Assembly (NCBI RefSeq): GCF_036711975.1
Contig: NC_091976.1
Coordinates: 34,658,001 to 34,722,000, forward strand
Length of the DNA stretch: 64,000 nt
Source: Onthophagus taurus
Lineage: Eukaryota; Arthropoda; Insecta; Coleoptera; Scarabaeidae
Reading direction: 5' to 3'
A program made the position numbers and the translations under genes. Position 1 is the first letter of the stretch. Every line of letters begins with the position of its first letter. Positions 1 to 10,387 of this stretch are shown here, in pieces. A model generated the notes under the pieces. It did not search any database, had not been told where the DNA came from, and saw only the letters and a list, made by a program, of their open reading frames with translations.

Positions 1-3000
1 CTTTACAAGACGGTGCTAATTTAACCTCTCGGCTTTTTGAATAACCCCGCAATAAAGTGGAATTGTTCCCGTTTGAACGTCGCCGCCACCACGATCGGTA
101 GGTCGGGAATCTGAGAGAAAAGGGGGTATTGGAGGGGGCCGTTGGAAGGCGATTTAGACAGAACGGAAGTTCTCCTGCGCCGCACTAACTCTAGGCTTTT
201 ATTGAGGTGCGAATTGTGGGCTTCTCACAAAGACAACGTTAGGGTTTCGGGCGAAAGGAGGGCAGGATATAAATCTAGTCGAAGTCTCCGGGAGGCAGCG
301 ACAATGGTAGCGGCCCCCCGAACGTCTCCCCGCCCCCTCCCCGCGCCCGCTGGTGCTTGCAAAAGCTGCAGCAATTGATTTCGACTTCTCCCCGACGCCG
401 GAATATATTGCTGGAAGGGCTGTAGCCATTACCGAAAGGGGGTAACAATATCGGGCGCCTAATTTCCCGCCTCCGCGTCTCTTGTATTCAAATTATCGAA
501 ATCCTTCGGATTAGTGAACGCCTCCGCCGCGACGGGCGCCATTATACACGTCTAATTTGATATTGATTGAGTTGCCGCTCCCCGGTTTCTTCACGATTTA
601 TTCCTCGCCGTGTTGCTTGTCTCTTTCGATTTAATCTCGAATGGAATTGAATTCCTCCAACAGTCTCGTATTTTACTTAACCGATAAGAGATGGCGTCGT
701 TAAATCTTCGACATCCGAAACCCCCTTGTGGCGATTAATTGCGATAACTGTTCGTTAATAAACCGATGAAGTGCGAAGCTTTATTAATCCGAAAGGGGAG
801 AAAACGAAAACGACGGAGTTGAAGCGGTCCGAGACACGTCGGGCAACAGCAGTTTCCTGCAGAATCTAAAAATTCGTATAATTCAAACGAGATTACCACT
901 CCGGGTGAAATATGAAGGGTTACGCCGGTCTCGTAAATCAGTGGCACTTGGCGGAGTTCGCCTCCCGCCGCTCTTCGTCCCACTTCTTCTTCTAACGGAA
1001 CCGAACCGATGGGGAACTCTACTGAAACGAATAAGAACACGCGATACCTGTCTTCCACTTTTGTAAATAGGAAACGTTCCGGCTTTTATTTATTTTTATT
1101 CATTCATATCTTCATCGAGGAAATTTTTAATAAAATTTCTTTCTTTTCTTTTTGGCCTTTTTATTCTTTTATAAAGGGAAAGCTTTGTTTTAGTACTTTA
1201 AGCACACCGCCGCTCCGGGTTAAGGGGATAATTCCAAAACATCAATTAGTAAATTAAGCGGAGTAATGCGAGAGTGGCAGTTTTTAGTGGCTGCGGTCGG
1301 AGGGACGCTCACTACTCCCCGGGGACGTTTCATTCATTTAAAATTTTGATGACGACAACGAGTGGAGGTCCCCCTTTAATAATGAACCCTCGCTTTTGCT
1401 CGCCCGGTTAAAACGAACGAGATCGCGATTAAAAAAAAAAAAAAAAGAAATCATAACCAAAGAGAATTATTAGGTGCAGGAATATATGAGGCTTCAATAG
1501 ATTCCCGGAGCGCTGTCAGCATCGAGGCTTCGTCCGCGAGAATTCACCGAAAACCCTATAAATCTGGCTAGGAGTACTATACAAATTCAATATGACGCCG
1601 TCTGACGACGGGACAAATGCAGCCACTCGGTGCTGCATCCACTGTTCGCGAGAGGTGTAACGGTTTCATTTTCTAGACGGTGACAACTCCACATATATCC
1701 ACGTATAAATATATGGAATAGCATTCGCGGTGTCGACCGAATAAGACATGTTGCCGTAAATATTCTCAACACCTAAAACCTCTCTGTTTATTTAAAATTG
1801 ATTATATTCGCGAAAATTAACCGCCTCAATAATCGATTTAACCTAATGTTATTTTTGGGTAATCCAAACCGATTTCAAATGATGTGAAACCGGATCATCC
1901 GAACGTATGCTAATTTCGATTCTGTTTTCTATGTAGTTTAGTCTCGACGGATTTTGGTCAAGTGGTTAAAAGGACCTCCGGTTTGGAAATAACGTGCAAA
2001 TCTGTATATTTTAGCGTGGCAGGAAACCGATCGATGCAACGGCACCAAACTGACCCAGATACGTAATATTTTAACATTTTAATTCGTGCCTACATAGTAC
2101 TACAATCGATGCCGAGGCCGGCATAAAACTTACATAGCATCCCTTCGGTGAGGGGGTCGATAAGAAAAACATCCCCTTTCCCGTTGTTTTGAAACTTTGA
2201 GAAGCAATTCTTTTTAATGAAAAAGCTTTTATCCCCAAAATGCCATTTTAAAAATAATTTTTTTCCAATAAATATACCTGACCGGAAAATGGGGATGGCA
2301 GATTCCCATCTTAATCAATACGACCGCAAGGCTGCTTTTGCCGCCCGAGCGGCCCAAATTAAATTTGTATTACCCCATTAGCATGCTAAGTGTTTGCGTC
2401 CAAGCGGTATTCCGCCGAGACCAACTTAATTGCTAAATATGTAAAAGCGTTTTCCGGAAAAAAGGAAGCACTTTGTAAACTGGTTACAACGGGAATCTCA
2501 AATTGGCAAGATTTTTGTAAGGATCAATTACGTTTAACCCCCGAAGTCGTCCTCGATAAATTTCATCGAAAGAAAATCCAAAAGCTTTGCGACAACTTCT
2601 CAACAGTTTACTACCTAATGGAGGGATATCGTAAAAGAAGTAAAACCGTATTTGTTTTCGGTACTTTCAATGAATTGGGTTTTTCGATTCTTTATTATTT
2701 TCGATAAGTACACCACTTTTTATCCTCTTTACGGTCAAATATTGTTCTATTTCTTATTTTGAAATTACATATAAAAGTCTGGGAAAGATGGGAATATAGT
2801 GTCGCGCGATAAAAACTTCAACCCAAGTTAGCCCTCCCCGTGGTGCATCCGTGGCCGGGAGCTTATCCTTTATTTTGACGTAAACCACTCGCCGGAAGGC
2901 GATCGATGAAACCAAAATCCAGTACCGCATCCGCTTCCGCATGCACGCTCACCGGCGTCGCAGGCGTCGTCGAAAAAGTCCAATTTCACCACCCTAATCC

Positions 3001-3221
3001 GGCAGCGACGTGCGATTAATCCCGGTCTTTGAGAGATATTAACTCGTCGCTCGCGTTACCCCTTTTAACCATTATACTATTATGGGGTCATTGGAGACCT
3101 CAGGAGCAATTAAAAATTATTATTTCATTTTTCTGAATATATTTGACTTTTCTTAAAAAAAGAGGTTACATACAACTCGCAATATATGAATGGCAGCAAC
3201 CATACTACATGTAATAAAAAC
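1..3221. other. Intergenic region, no recognisable gene
   Basis: I see no coding region with family resemblance and no transposon termini. Open frames are short and occur on both strands. There is an A-rich run near 1430-1447. One plus-strand open frame (2390-2707) is entered separately. The region alternates moderately GC-rich and AT-rich stretches, as insect intergenic or long-intron DNA does. Confidence 0.5.
2390..2707 (+). CDS. Unrecognised 105-codon open frame, possibly an exon or chance
   Basis: A plus-strand frame with no recognised family. It begins at GTG, and the nearby ATG at about 2382 is in another frame, so it could only be an internal exon or a chance frame. The composition is protein-like in its first 80 residues (Lys-rich, with Trp and Cys residues) and becomes Phe/Tyr-rich in the last 25. 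No convincing splice context or neighbouring exon was found. I would not build on it without expression data or homologues. Confidence 0.15.
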   Translation: MFASKRYSAETNLIAKYVKAFSGKKEALCKLVTTGISNWQDFCKDQLRLTPEVVLDKFHRKKIQKLCDNFSTVYYLMEGYRKRSKTVFVFGTFNELGFSILYYFR

Positions 3222-3366
3222 ATACCACAATCTAACGCTGAATAACAGTTAAAATTAGAACTAACACTAAACCGAGAACTAGAAATATTCGAGTTTAGCC
3301 GCACGTCTCTCAAGACGGCTAAACCCGAATGATTCTAGTTCTAGGTCTTGTATTAGTTCTAGTGAT
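3222..3366. repeat. N3-TAG hexamer palindrome, left part (interrupted by LINE-A)
   Basis: This is one copy of a repeat family that recurs across the window. An arm of CTAGAA/CTAACA-type hexamers leads into a hairpin core around 3295-3325 (TTTAGCCGCACGTCTCTCAA then GACGGCTAAA) and out through the complementary arm (TTCTAG, GTCTTG, TATTAG). It stops abruptly at 3366, where LINE-A begins. The array resumes at 5777 with the same 13 bases, TAGTTCTAGTGAT, which end this segment at 3354-3366. Confidence 0.8.
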
Positions 3367-5776
3367 TACATTACATTACATTACATAGAATACATATCGG
3401 GTAGGCGGACCAACCAACCTTGCACCGCGACCCTAAGGATCTATTGTACCCCGATAGATATCGTTATCAAATTTCACCGTGCAGTCCAATGCTCTTAACG
3501 AACATTAATACCTTGCTCGTCGAAAGGTCATTCAGATCTTTTGAGGAGATAAACTGCGACCCAAAAATCGAGAATCTGATACGGTTAACGGCAGGGCAGT
3601 GGCATAAAACATGCTCAACCGTTTCTGCTTCCTCCGCACATAGTCGGCATTCAACATCGTCGGCTAAACCCAACAAGTTGAGGTGTGCTTTTAATCGGCA
3701 GTGCCCATTAGAACTTTTATGCTACTACGGGCAAGTCCTAAAATATTCTCAGGTTTGACAGTGGTGATGTTAATAAACACCTTAGCATGTCTCATTCCAG
3801 GAGAACTGGTCCACAGTAGGCGAAGTCTCTCTTCAGCCCACAGTCCAATCCTATATTTGGCCATCGCAAATGATACACCAACTGCTGGTTCCGGTCCCAC
3901 AAACGCTTCAGCCCTGCCATCTCGTGCTAGCTTATCTGCCGCTTCATTGCCAGCAACCCCAGAGTGACCCGGGACCCAGATCAGAGAGACTCTGTTATCA
4001 CAACTCAGTGTGTTTAATGTTCTCTTACAATCATTAACCAGAGCCGACACCGTTTTCACGGCTTGCAGCGCCTGGAGAGCGGCTTGACTGTCTGAGAAAA
4101 TTCGTACTGTCATGTTCTTCACCCCTCTTTCAAGAAGGATTTTAGCACCCATGTCAATAGCAAATACTTCCGCCTGGAATACAGTACAGTACGTACCCAG
4201 GCTGTAGGCTTGCTTAATTCGAGGTGTCTGGCAGTATACTCCTGCTCCTACCCCTTCAGGCGTTTTTGATCCATCTGTGTACAAGCAAATGTCTGCTCGA
4301 ACCAGAGAATTTTCATTTTCGATCCAGGACTGCCGCTCAGGCAGTACAATCTGGTATCGAGCATTAATCACTGATAGTGATACCGCCAAATCTGACGGCA
4401 TTGATAGCACAGTATCAGTGCTTATAATGTCTTCAGCAGCCCATTGGTAGGACATGTCGGAACAGTTTTGAGCATATTGCTTAAATCTGTAAATGGTTGT
4501 TCTAGCCACTTTCTCTATATGCAAATGCAGAGGAGATAGGCTAAGCAGAACCTCCATTGCTAGAGTTGGCGTTGTGCTTATCGCACCAGAGATTGCCAAT
4601 CCAGCTACTCGTTGAATTCGTGAAAGTTTACTGATAACTGAAGTCTGTCGGACTTTCCTATACCAGGCTGCTGCTCCGTATGTGATCATAGGTCTAACCA
4701 CAGTCACATAGAGCCAGTACAGTCTTTCAGGGGTAAGACCCCAATTTTTTCCACAAAGACTGCGACAAGTCCACAAGGATAGTCTAGCTTTGTGCAAAAC
4801 TCCCTGCAAATGTCCATTCCATGACAGGGTTTTGTCTAGGATTACTCCTAGATATTTGACTTCCTTTGAGAAAGGAATTTCTTCACCTTGGATAGTTGGG
4901 CGGATTAGTCCATCCAACTTTCGCTTCCTGGTGAAGGGCACAACAATTGTCTTTTGCGGGTTTATTGAGAGGTTCTCTCCCTTACACCAAGCGCAAATGG
5001 TATCTAGGGTCACCTGGAGGACTTTAGATATCCTCGGCAAACAGGTTCCTTTGACCATAACGACAATGTCATCAGCATAAGCTTGTATTTCCACACCAAC
5101 GGCTTCGACTATCGCAATCAGATCGTCAACTAGGAGGGACCAAAGCAGGGGAGATAACACTCCTCCCTGCGGGCAGCCACCTCCCGGCCTGAAGCGTATC
5201 GTATCACCGTGGAGTGAAGTAGAAACTATTCTACTATCTAGCATATTGCGGATCCAACCCGCTATAGTTGCTTCCACTCCCCTGTCAAGAGCAGCTCTTT
5301 CAAGAGATTGTGGTATTGCGTTGTTGAACGCTCCCTCTATATCCAGAAACGCACAAACCAAGATTTCTTTATCCTGCAGCGTCCTGGCTACTCTACCAAC
5401 TAAGTTGTGTAAAGCCAATTCTGCTGATTTTCCCGCTTGATAAGCATACTGGTGGCGACTCAGTGGACCAGATACCAATGGCACCGTACGGATATACCGT
5501 TCCAGAACTTTTTCAAGGGTTTTCAGCAGAAATGACGTTAGGCTGATGGGTCGAAAGGCATTAGGAGTAGGGACCGAACGGCCCGCTTTGGGTATGTAAG
5601 ATACCCGTACCTTAGTCCATTCTGCCGGCACATATTTCCAGGCGACACTCGCTCTGAAAATTTTTACCAAAATTGGCAACAAAAAAGACCTCCCCTGCTG
5701 TAACAAAGCAGGAAAGATATTGTCTTCTCCAGGCGATTTGAACGGCTTAAACGTTTGAATTGCCTGGTCCACGTAG
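3367..5776 (-). mobile_element. LINE-A: 5'-truncated non-LTR retrotransposon with RNase H
   Basis: A minus-strand element bounded by a 13-bp direct repeat, TAGTTCTAGTGAT, at 3354-3366 and 5777-5789, taken as the target-site duplication. The 3' end (low coordinates) is a short tandem tail of TAATG units (3367-3386), typical of I-superfamily LINEs. The 5' end is cut within the reverse transcriptase, so the endonuclease is missing. It inserted into an existing hexamer repeat: an uninterrupted equivalent of the joined flanks can be read at about 6076-6140. Its coding remnant is described separately. Confidence 0.85.
3467..5772 (-). pseudogene. Reverse transcriptase-RNase H-zinc knuckle polyprotein remnant
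   Basis: The long frame (3691-5772, about 690 residues) shows reverse-transcriptase motifs in order: KSPGEDNI near the start, FRPISLTSF, AFLDIEGAFNNA, GCPQGGVLSPLLW and the catalytic QAYADDIVV. An RNase H domain follows (LYTDGSKTPEG ... SDSQAALQAL ... WVPGHSGVAGNEAADKLA). The terminal CCHC-like knuckle (CRLCAEEAETVEHVLCHCP) lies in another frame at 3467-3676. The sequence at about 3695-3712 explains the switch: one missing base just before the GHCRL motif shifts the frame and creates a stop. RNase H plus terminal knuckle fits the I superfamily (I/R1/LOA-like). It is a dead copy: no endonuclease, one frameshift. Confidence 0.88.
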
Positions 5777-6545
5777 TAGTTCTAGTGATAGTGCTAGTGT
5801 AAAATTAGAACTAACACTAGACCTAGAACTAGAAACATTCGATACTTTCTAGTTCTAGGTCTAATGTTAGTTCTAGTTTCAGTTTAATAAAAATGTGCAA
5901 CATAGTAATATCTTATGCTAACTAGCGCTACCTACCACTGTCACTAGAACTAGATACATTTGGATTTAGCCGCACGTCTCTCAAGACGGCTAAACTCGAA
6001 TGATTCTTTGCTAAATAACAATTAAAACTAGAACTAACACGACCTACAACTAGAAACATTCTAAACCTCAATGTTGCTAGTTGTAGGTCTTGTGTTAGTT
6101 CTAGTGACAGTGCTAGTGCAAAACTAGAACTAACACTAGACCTAGAACTAGAAACATTCGTGTTAGCTATGCATCTCTTAAGACAGCTAAACCTCAATGT
6201 TGCTAGTTGTAGGTCTTGTGTTAGTTCTAGCGACAGTGCTAGTGCAAAACTAGAACTAACACTAGAACTAGAAACATTCGGGTTTAGCTGTGCATCTCTT
6301 AAGACAGCTAAACCTCAATGTTGCTAGTTGTAGGTCTTGTGTTAGTTCTAGCGACAGTGCTAGTGCAAAACTAGAACTAACACTAGACCTAGAACTAGAA
6401 ACATTCGGATTTAGCAGCACGTCTCTCAAGACGGCTAAACCTGAATGTTTCTAGTTCTAGATCTTGTGTTAGGTCTAGTGATACTATTAGTGCAAAACTA
6501 GAACTAACACTAGACCTAGAATTAGAAACTTTCGGGTTTAGCCAT
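5777..6545. repeat. Satellite-like array of N3-TAG hexamer palindromes
   Basis: Roughly six monomers of about 122-127 bp. Each has a hexamer arm (CTAGAA, CTAACA, CTAGAC, CTAGAA, CTAGAA), a short core beginning ACATTCGG and containing an imperfect hairpin around GTCTCTCAAGAC, and the complementary hexamer arm (TTCTAG, GTCTTG, TGTTAG, TTCTAG, TGACAG, TGCTAG, TG). TAG or its complement recurs at six-base spacing. Open frames through it on both strands are low-complexity Ser/Arg/Val/Leu artefacts of the hexamer. Confidence 0.85.
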
Positions 6546-9019
6546 GCCTCTTCAGACGATGTAATGCACTATCTTGATGTATGGTTGAGTTGGATTGGAT
6601 ATAAGAGATGTTGGATGATAATGAGGTTGTTAAGGATATTATTCAATTGAAAATTATTGATTAATTGCAAGTTTATGTGATTTTAAGTTTGGAATTTGAT
6701 GTAAGCTGAAGTGGATGTACAGTGCGTTAATTAATTATCGTACCCGACAAGGTATGCAACCAATATCACAGATTGGTATTGCAACGCGACGAAAGTTCCT
6801 AAAAACGATGGCGACAATTCATTAACTTTAAAAGCCGTTTAAAATATATTTAGATATATATTAATGATTAAAAAAATATTTCGCAGTTTTAGCAGCACGT
6901 CTCTCTCAAGGACTGCTAAACCCGAAAAAGAAAAAATGTCGACCAGTTCTAACCTTACTTTTACTCTCGATCCAGAATTTAATTGCAATGATATACTAGA
7001 AATAGTAAAGTGTGGTATGAGGACGAAAAACCAGCAAGCAATCAAAAGATGGTAGAGCAGCTAGAAGTCTATATCACAACACACACTTCGGCTGTAAAAA
7101 AATAAGTGGAAGAAGATGTCAAAATCACATAAAAAGGATAAACCACCGCGAAATGTAATGCATGGATATATCAAGCAAAACATGGACACAATTTGCAGTA
7201 GTTTCTAACTTGTTTGATTGTTTTCAAACTTTTAACATAAAATCGTTGAGACTCTTTCAGTTTTTTTCTTATTAATGTATTATTTATGAAGAGTGTCCGT
7301 AAAGTCATGGTACACTTTTCATCGGGCACAGAAAAGCATCAAAACAAGATAGAAATGTGAAATCTTCACCAAATAAAAATAAAACTCTCCAAGTTTTCGT
7401 AACGTGAAGTGCGTAATGACGTAAATACGGCACACATAAATATCTAATACTTAAGTAGTATAATTCACAAGTAAAATCTGGTATTAAAATTTAAATTAAT
7501 GCGAGAAGAACTGGAATGGAATAAAATTGAATGCACTTCTCTATAGTTTAGTTTTTCATATACGACGTGGCTTTCAACGTCACTTTCGACGACGCTTTCG
7601 ACGTCGCTCGTAAAATTACAATGTAACCTACCAAGCCCTTGTTTAAAAGTGAAGGAGTCACGTTGCCTCTCTTATCTGGTCGCAACGAGGTCGACCCCTC
7701 TTTATTATTACATTTTACGTATTCGCATGAAATTTATTTCTAGTTAAACAAATTCAAATTTGTTCTACTTTTAATGCGTTAATATTATAATTAAACATAT
7801 AATGCAATTAACTCTTAGAATAGATTATTAATTAAACTGAAATGGAGCTAATTAATAAACGTAGTTCATACCCTATACAAAACAGTAAAGTGGTTGGTAA
7901 TGGTTCTCCGATGTAATTATACCGGTACAACAATTGCAATTACACTCAATACGTTATTCGATTGTACCCGGTGGATCAAAGGGATAGGGTTAATTGCTCG
8001 GATTACCATTAAGGCCGATCCGGGCGTGGTATATCATCCTCACGCATACAAAATGTACACAACGGTGGCTATCCCGTTGAATTTTTGCCGTGCGCCATTC
8101 CCGATAACGATCCCATCGTTCGTTTTACGGCTGCTTTTACTACGCGTAAAACAAGCCGATTTTCCCCGCGCCCGCGTAAAATAGTGTTAGTATGATTAGG
8201 GGTTACTTAATCAACGCGTTAATCTTTCAAGTTTTTAACGTGGCAGTAAAAGTTCTTGTAGAACGCGTTCCGAACGCCCAGCACGGCTTCTCAAATTATG
8301 GGACCCTTAGGAACTTTTATATATGATAAATTAGACTTAACCGGGTCCGCAAATCCTGTTATTCTTTTTTATTCCCTCCTTATTTGATTAATTTCTAGCA
8401 ATAACTTTTCGATTTTCCAAATTTTACCCAACCCTCGATGCCCTATTTGAAAAGTTCCATTAGAAAATTTTAATCAATTTACTGAAAAGTCCTTGAAAGA
8501 CTGAATCCGCTTCCTGGCAACTAGAGTACTTCCTTTTAGATAGATTTCTCCTCGTACTTCTATTGCATTGTATACCCCCCATCGTCGTTTTACACAAAAA
8601 TCCGTTTTACTAAGGCATATTGAGTACATTTTTACGTTTTATCTTTTTATTTTTATATTTTATCTTTAACGCGATAGTAAACTTTGCAAGCTCAACTACA
8701 AATATTGATTTTAATGGTGCAAATACGATCTCTTTTAACAGTTTCGAATAAGCCAACGAGCCGTTAGCGGTGGAAACCATCCGAGTTTTGACTGCGAACT
8801 TGTTACGAATGACCGCGTACGGTTCGGCGTTGTTCCCGGAAACTTGTGTTGACAAAGAACATACAGAGGACGTGCCTCAGGAACTTCTCGCATACAAACG
8901 CCAACCGAATTCTTAATGAGAGGATGGCCGCATCGTAAAACTTAATTGGTTAGACGTTTTTGATGGAGGTTATCGCTTAACTAACGCATTCAAGCGATAT
9001 CAAAGAACAAAATTAGAAT
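6546..9019. other. Intergenic: hairpin-core scrap, minisatellite, transposon-end scrap
   Basis: No gene recognised. Three small items stand out. A lone hairpin core of the hexamer family is at about 6888-6920 (TTTAGCAGCACGTCTC ... GACTGCTAAACCCG). A segment at 7291-7330 (GTGTCCGTAAAGTCATGG) resembles a Tc1/mariner terminus but has no partner end. A short minisatellite at 7562-7612 has about three units built on TTTCGACGACGC. The rest is AT-rich DNA with short frames only. Confidence 0.45.
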
Positions 9020-9074
9020 TTTAAAATAACCGGCGAGACGATAGCAACAAACTTTTTCCTTTATATTTCCACCT

Positions 9075-10110
9075 ACTTCTAGGGCCCATATCTTTGTTAT
9101 TTACAAAGATAGCGGAAAAGTAAGCACACGGTTGGAAAGCTTGGTCGTTTCTCTATCTTAAACCGAGTTTTCGTCCGCCGATATGTTGATAATAAGAGCA
9201 AGAAAAAATAAGAAACGTCGCGCTGTATTCAATTTACCTCAAAATTACCAAACTTCACGGCCTTGTGCAGCCGTTAACAGATGGAAACTCAATAAATGGC
9301 TTATATATTTGGAAAGAGCTGACCTGGGACTATCTTATTCCGAGTTTTCGTCCGCCAATATCTATCAGCGTCTGTAAAAAAAACGCTCCTGAAAAAAAGT
9401 CTACAGTTGGCAACAAACTTTACCTTTGTATTTCCATCTACTTTTCGGACGGATATCTTTGTTATTTATAACGCTAGCGAAAAACTAAGCACACGGTTGG
9501 AAAGCTTGGTCTTTTCTCTATCCTAAACCGAGTTTTCGTCCGACGATATGTTGATAATAAGAGCAAGAAAAAATAAGAAACGTCGCGCTGTATTCAATTT
9601 ATCTCAAAATTACCAAACTTCACGGCCTTGTGCAGCCGTTAACAGATGGAAACTCAATACATGGCTTATATATTTGGAAAGAGCTGACCTTGGACTATCT
9701 TATTCCGAGTTTTCGTCCGCCAATATCTATCAGCGTCTGTAAAAAAAACGCTCCTGAAAAAAAGTCTACAGTTGGCAACAAACTTTACCTTTGTATTTCC
9801 ATCTACTTTTCGGACGGATATCTTTGTTATTTATAACGCTAGCGAAAAACTAAGCACACGGTTGGAAAGCTTGGTCGTTTCTCTATCTTAAACCGAGTTT
9901 TCGTCCGCCGATATGTTGATAATAAGAGCAAGAAAAAATAAGAAACGTCGCGCTGTATTCAATTTACCTCAAAATTACCAAACTTCACGGCCTTGTGCAG
10001 CCGTTAACAGATGGAAACTCAATAAATGGCTTATATATTTGGAAAGAGCTGACCTTGGACTATCTTATTCCGAGTTTTCGTCCGCCAATATCTATCAGCG
10101 TCTGTAAGAA
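9075..10110. repeat. 365-bp tandem array in left foldback arm
   Basis: Nearly three copies of a 365-bp unit. The same landmark, GATATGTTGATAATAAGAGC, starts at about 9180, 9545 and 9910. Copies differ by only a few substitutions, so the array expanded or was homogenised recently. Small open frames repeat with the unit and are not credible genes. The right arm holds an inverted, degenerate version at about 14280-14860. Units carry internal sub-repeats such as GAGTTTTCGTCCGCC twice per unit. Confidence 0.9.
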
Positions 10111-10387
10111 AAACCCACCTGAAAAAGCCCCTACCGATAGAAACACGCAAATATTTCTTGCACTAATAACTTTCCTATTTGACAGGGAGAAAACTTTACA
10201 ACAATATTCAGCTTATGGGAAATTTCCTGCTCTTTCCAACGATGTGTGACACACCGTGATCACACGTTTGCACAATCCTTTTTTCTGACTATGAACTACC
10301 TAAACCACGAATTTTTGCCGCTGCTAAACCACGCTTAGGTCAATAACTAACTCTCTTGTATGACGGGGAGAAAACTCTAGAACTATA

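Noticed and set aside
5777..6545. Possible CRISPR-like array (repeats of ~125 bp)
   Set aside because: The repeats are palindromic throughout with no unique spacers, and the context is eukaryotic. It is a satellite-like array.
7291..7345. Mariner-like terminus GTGTCCGTAAAGTCATGG
   Set aside because: No partner end or transposase within several kb; kept only as a scrap in the intergenic note.
9183..10249. Repeated 64- and 68-codon open frames every 365 bp
   Set aside because: They repeat exactly with the tandem unit, lie in two overlapping frames, have no family resemblance and sit in a foldback arm.
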